Source: Pogonophryne albipinna (lineage: Eukaryota; Chordata; Actinopteri; Perciformes; Artedidraconidae). Taken from it: a stretch of 64,000 nt of DNA. The notes under the pieces are model-generated. The model worked only from the letters and a program-made list of their open reading frames with translations. It was not told the DNA's origin and did no database searches. Positions 62,458 through 64,000 of the stretch are shown here, piece by piece. The number at the start of each line of letters is the position of its first letter. Within the stretch, counting starts at the first letter, position 1. Made by a program: the position numbers and the translations under genes. The stretch covers positions 676,424 through 740,423 of the forward strand of contig CM053256.1 of NCBI GenBank assembly GCA_028583405.1, written 5' to 3'.

Positions 62458-63840
62458 GTAGGATAGGTGCTAGTAGACTTATATACTGTACTGAAGAGCT
62501 TGTAGTAGATAACAGTGTTTGTTAGCTCTTTTGCTAACCAATCAGATGGATAGTGGGAGCACTGGGTGATGGATGAATGCACCAGATGTACTGTCAACGA
62601 CATCTGCTAATGCCTAGTAAACACGGGTGAACCCAAGTTTGGTGGTTATCCTTTTTACTAAGTGATTTGATATCTTGGCAGGTGTTTTAACCAATCTGCC
62701 AGGTTTAGACAGGTGCATGGAAGCAGATGTTGGTAAAAATAATTTGATCTAATGCAACTTCTCAAAATGGTCCTTGCTTGATTTTCTTTTCTCTTTTAGC
62801 AGGCTCTACGTGTGCATACGCTTTAGTAGTTAAGACATGAGAACAATTTCGTTTATTTTGCCTCTGTCTGTGCGGCGGGTGCACGACCAGGGGCGTTCCC
62901 GTGAGGTCGGTCCCGTTTGGAGCGGTGCTCTCGAGGCTCCGGTTGTTGCAAGAGGCAGATAAACTGGCTTCTCTGTTGCTTTATTACATGAATCAGCAAG
63001 TATTCAAGTCGATGTGTGGGTAAGCAGTGCACACTTGGACATTAAAGCAGTTTCCTCTGTCGCACTTCCCAGTTAGACGAATCACATTAGCTTTGATCGC
63101 CCCAATTCGCTTGTTGCAGTGTTTCTTAGCCTGATCGATACAGAGCCCTCACAGCAGTTTGTGCTTTGTGCTTAAACAGCTGCCGAGCCCACCTGTCTGC
63201 AGCTGTATGGTGGTACAGAGTGAGCTTTGACATGGCCCAATAACACTGCGTAGTTCCCGGGCGAATGTTTTAATCCAAGCCGTGGATGGGCTGCAGGCCT
63301 TGTTAACCCCTTCATGGCCGAGCTGCTGGAGTAATGTAAACAAACAGAGGGAGGGCATCGGGGGTAATTAGACCAAAGTGAGGAGGGAACTAGGCTTCGA
63401 TCATAATCATAGTTTTAAATTGGTCGTCAATACTCTGTTGCATTCTGATTTATTTAATTTACGTTTTGTATTATATTGAATACGTTTATAGTACATTCTG
63501 TACAATGATGTTTGATTCATGTGCGTTTTTTATGGCGGCATTCTGCGATACGGATTGATGGACTCTTATTGACAGACGTATTTTAATGTTTACTGGCATT
63601 ATAACTAAAAAGGATTCTTCTTCATGCCGCATCCTAAAATCCCCATGATGCAGTTGTTATTGTGAATGATGAACGCAACCTCTTGAAACGGATACAGACA
63701 CCATTGAGCACTGGTCATCTGTGAACTACCTGCAATATCTGCTCGAGATTTTGGATTAAAGATGTCTCTTAAACCTGGATTTATGTGTGTAGAAAAGGAA
63801 CTTTAAAGGGACACACTTTTTTTTTTTATTATTCTTTTTG
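62458..63840 (+). other. Sequence between proposed CIC-S UTR exon and coding exon
   Basis: No repeat or gene is recognised. It may be intron or continuous 5' UTR. Confidence 0.4.
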
Positions 63841-63868
63841 GGAGAAACATCAAGGATTTCATTAAATC

Positions 63869-63920
63869 ATGTTCTCATCAGAGAATCCACAGTATCTCCG
63901 CCAAGGATTAAGCATGTTTG
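63869..63920 (+). CDS. cic: Capicua short isoform (CIC-S), first coding exon
   Basis: ATG 63869 opens a 17-codon frame, MFSSENPQYLRQGLSMF, plus one base, ending TTTG|GTTAGT. The mammalian CIC-S first exon is a similarly short peptide ending RGLGMF, followed by V-W-T-N at the first shared exon. The ending QGLSMF and the one-base phase match that pattern. The CIC-L exon also ends one base into a codon with G, so both would complete a Val codon from the same downstream exon. The shared exons carry the ataxin-1-binding segment, HMG box and C1 domain and lie past base 64000. The donor GTTAGT is weaker than consensus. The short length makes chance possible, but position, phase and ending agree. Confidence 0.75.
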
Positions 63921-64000
63921 GTTAGTCCTTATCACTTACCTTACTGTTTATATATTTAAAAATAATCCTTTTTGTCAGATCTATTCCATACAGCAACATT

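Overview
The window reads as nuclear DNA of a ray-finned (teleost) fish. It has spliced vertebrate genes, a Tc1-type transposon, a tRNA-derived fish SINE, hAT, copia and TTAA-target elements, and very long perfect (TG)n arrays. Two vertebrate genes are recognisable, both on the plus strand. Most of the remaining DNA is intron, regulatory sequence or transposon debris.

The first gene is erf (ETS2 repressor factor). Its last three coding exons are at 11190-11305, 11736-12892 and 13486-14160. They encode the end of the ETS domain, a long repressor and MAPK-docking region, and the C-terminal tail. The exons for the start of the protein and most of the ETS domain were not found and should lie before base 1. 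The intron after the ETS exon is about three-quarters pure TG repeat.

From about 18.5 to 41 kb lies a transposon-dense spacer. It holds a complete Tc1 element with an unbroken 340-residue transposase (18533-20133). It also holds a stack of nested insertions at 21.8-30.5 kb: an outer inverted-repeat pair, then a hAT transposase remnant, then a copia retrotransposon inserted in that remnant, then a TTAA-target element inserted in the copia 5' LTR. A TTAA-type element whose interior expanded into 23 copies of a 37-bp unit follows (30874-32191), then two hAT-like elements and scattered degenerate repeats.

The second gene is cic (capicua), an HMG-box repressor controlled by RAS/ERK signalling. 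A CCAAT-rich region at 41.3-42.1 kb looks like the promoter of the long isoform. The first coding exon of that isoform (CIC-L) is 48863-52687. A second CCAAT-bearing region at 61.5-61.9 kb, and a tiny coding exon at 63869-63920 at the very end of the window, look like the promoter and first exon of the short isoform (CIC-S). Both first coding exons end one base into a codon, so both can splice to the same downstream exon. The shared body, including the HMG box, lies beyond base 64000.

Erf and cic are also neighbours in mammals. Both encode transcriptional repressors relieved by ERK signalling, so this is a conserved linkage, here in tandem orientation. I found no CRISPR array, bacterial-type operon, true tRNA or rRNA gene, and no clearly new gene system. 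The most notable items are the dual-promoter layout of cic, the TG-filled erf intron, the nested transposons with their junctions still readable, and the intact Tc1 transposase.
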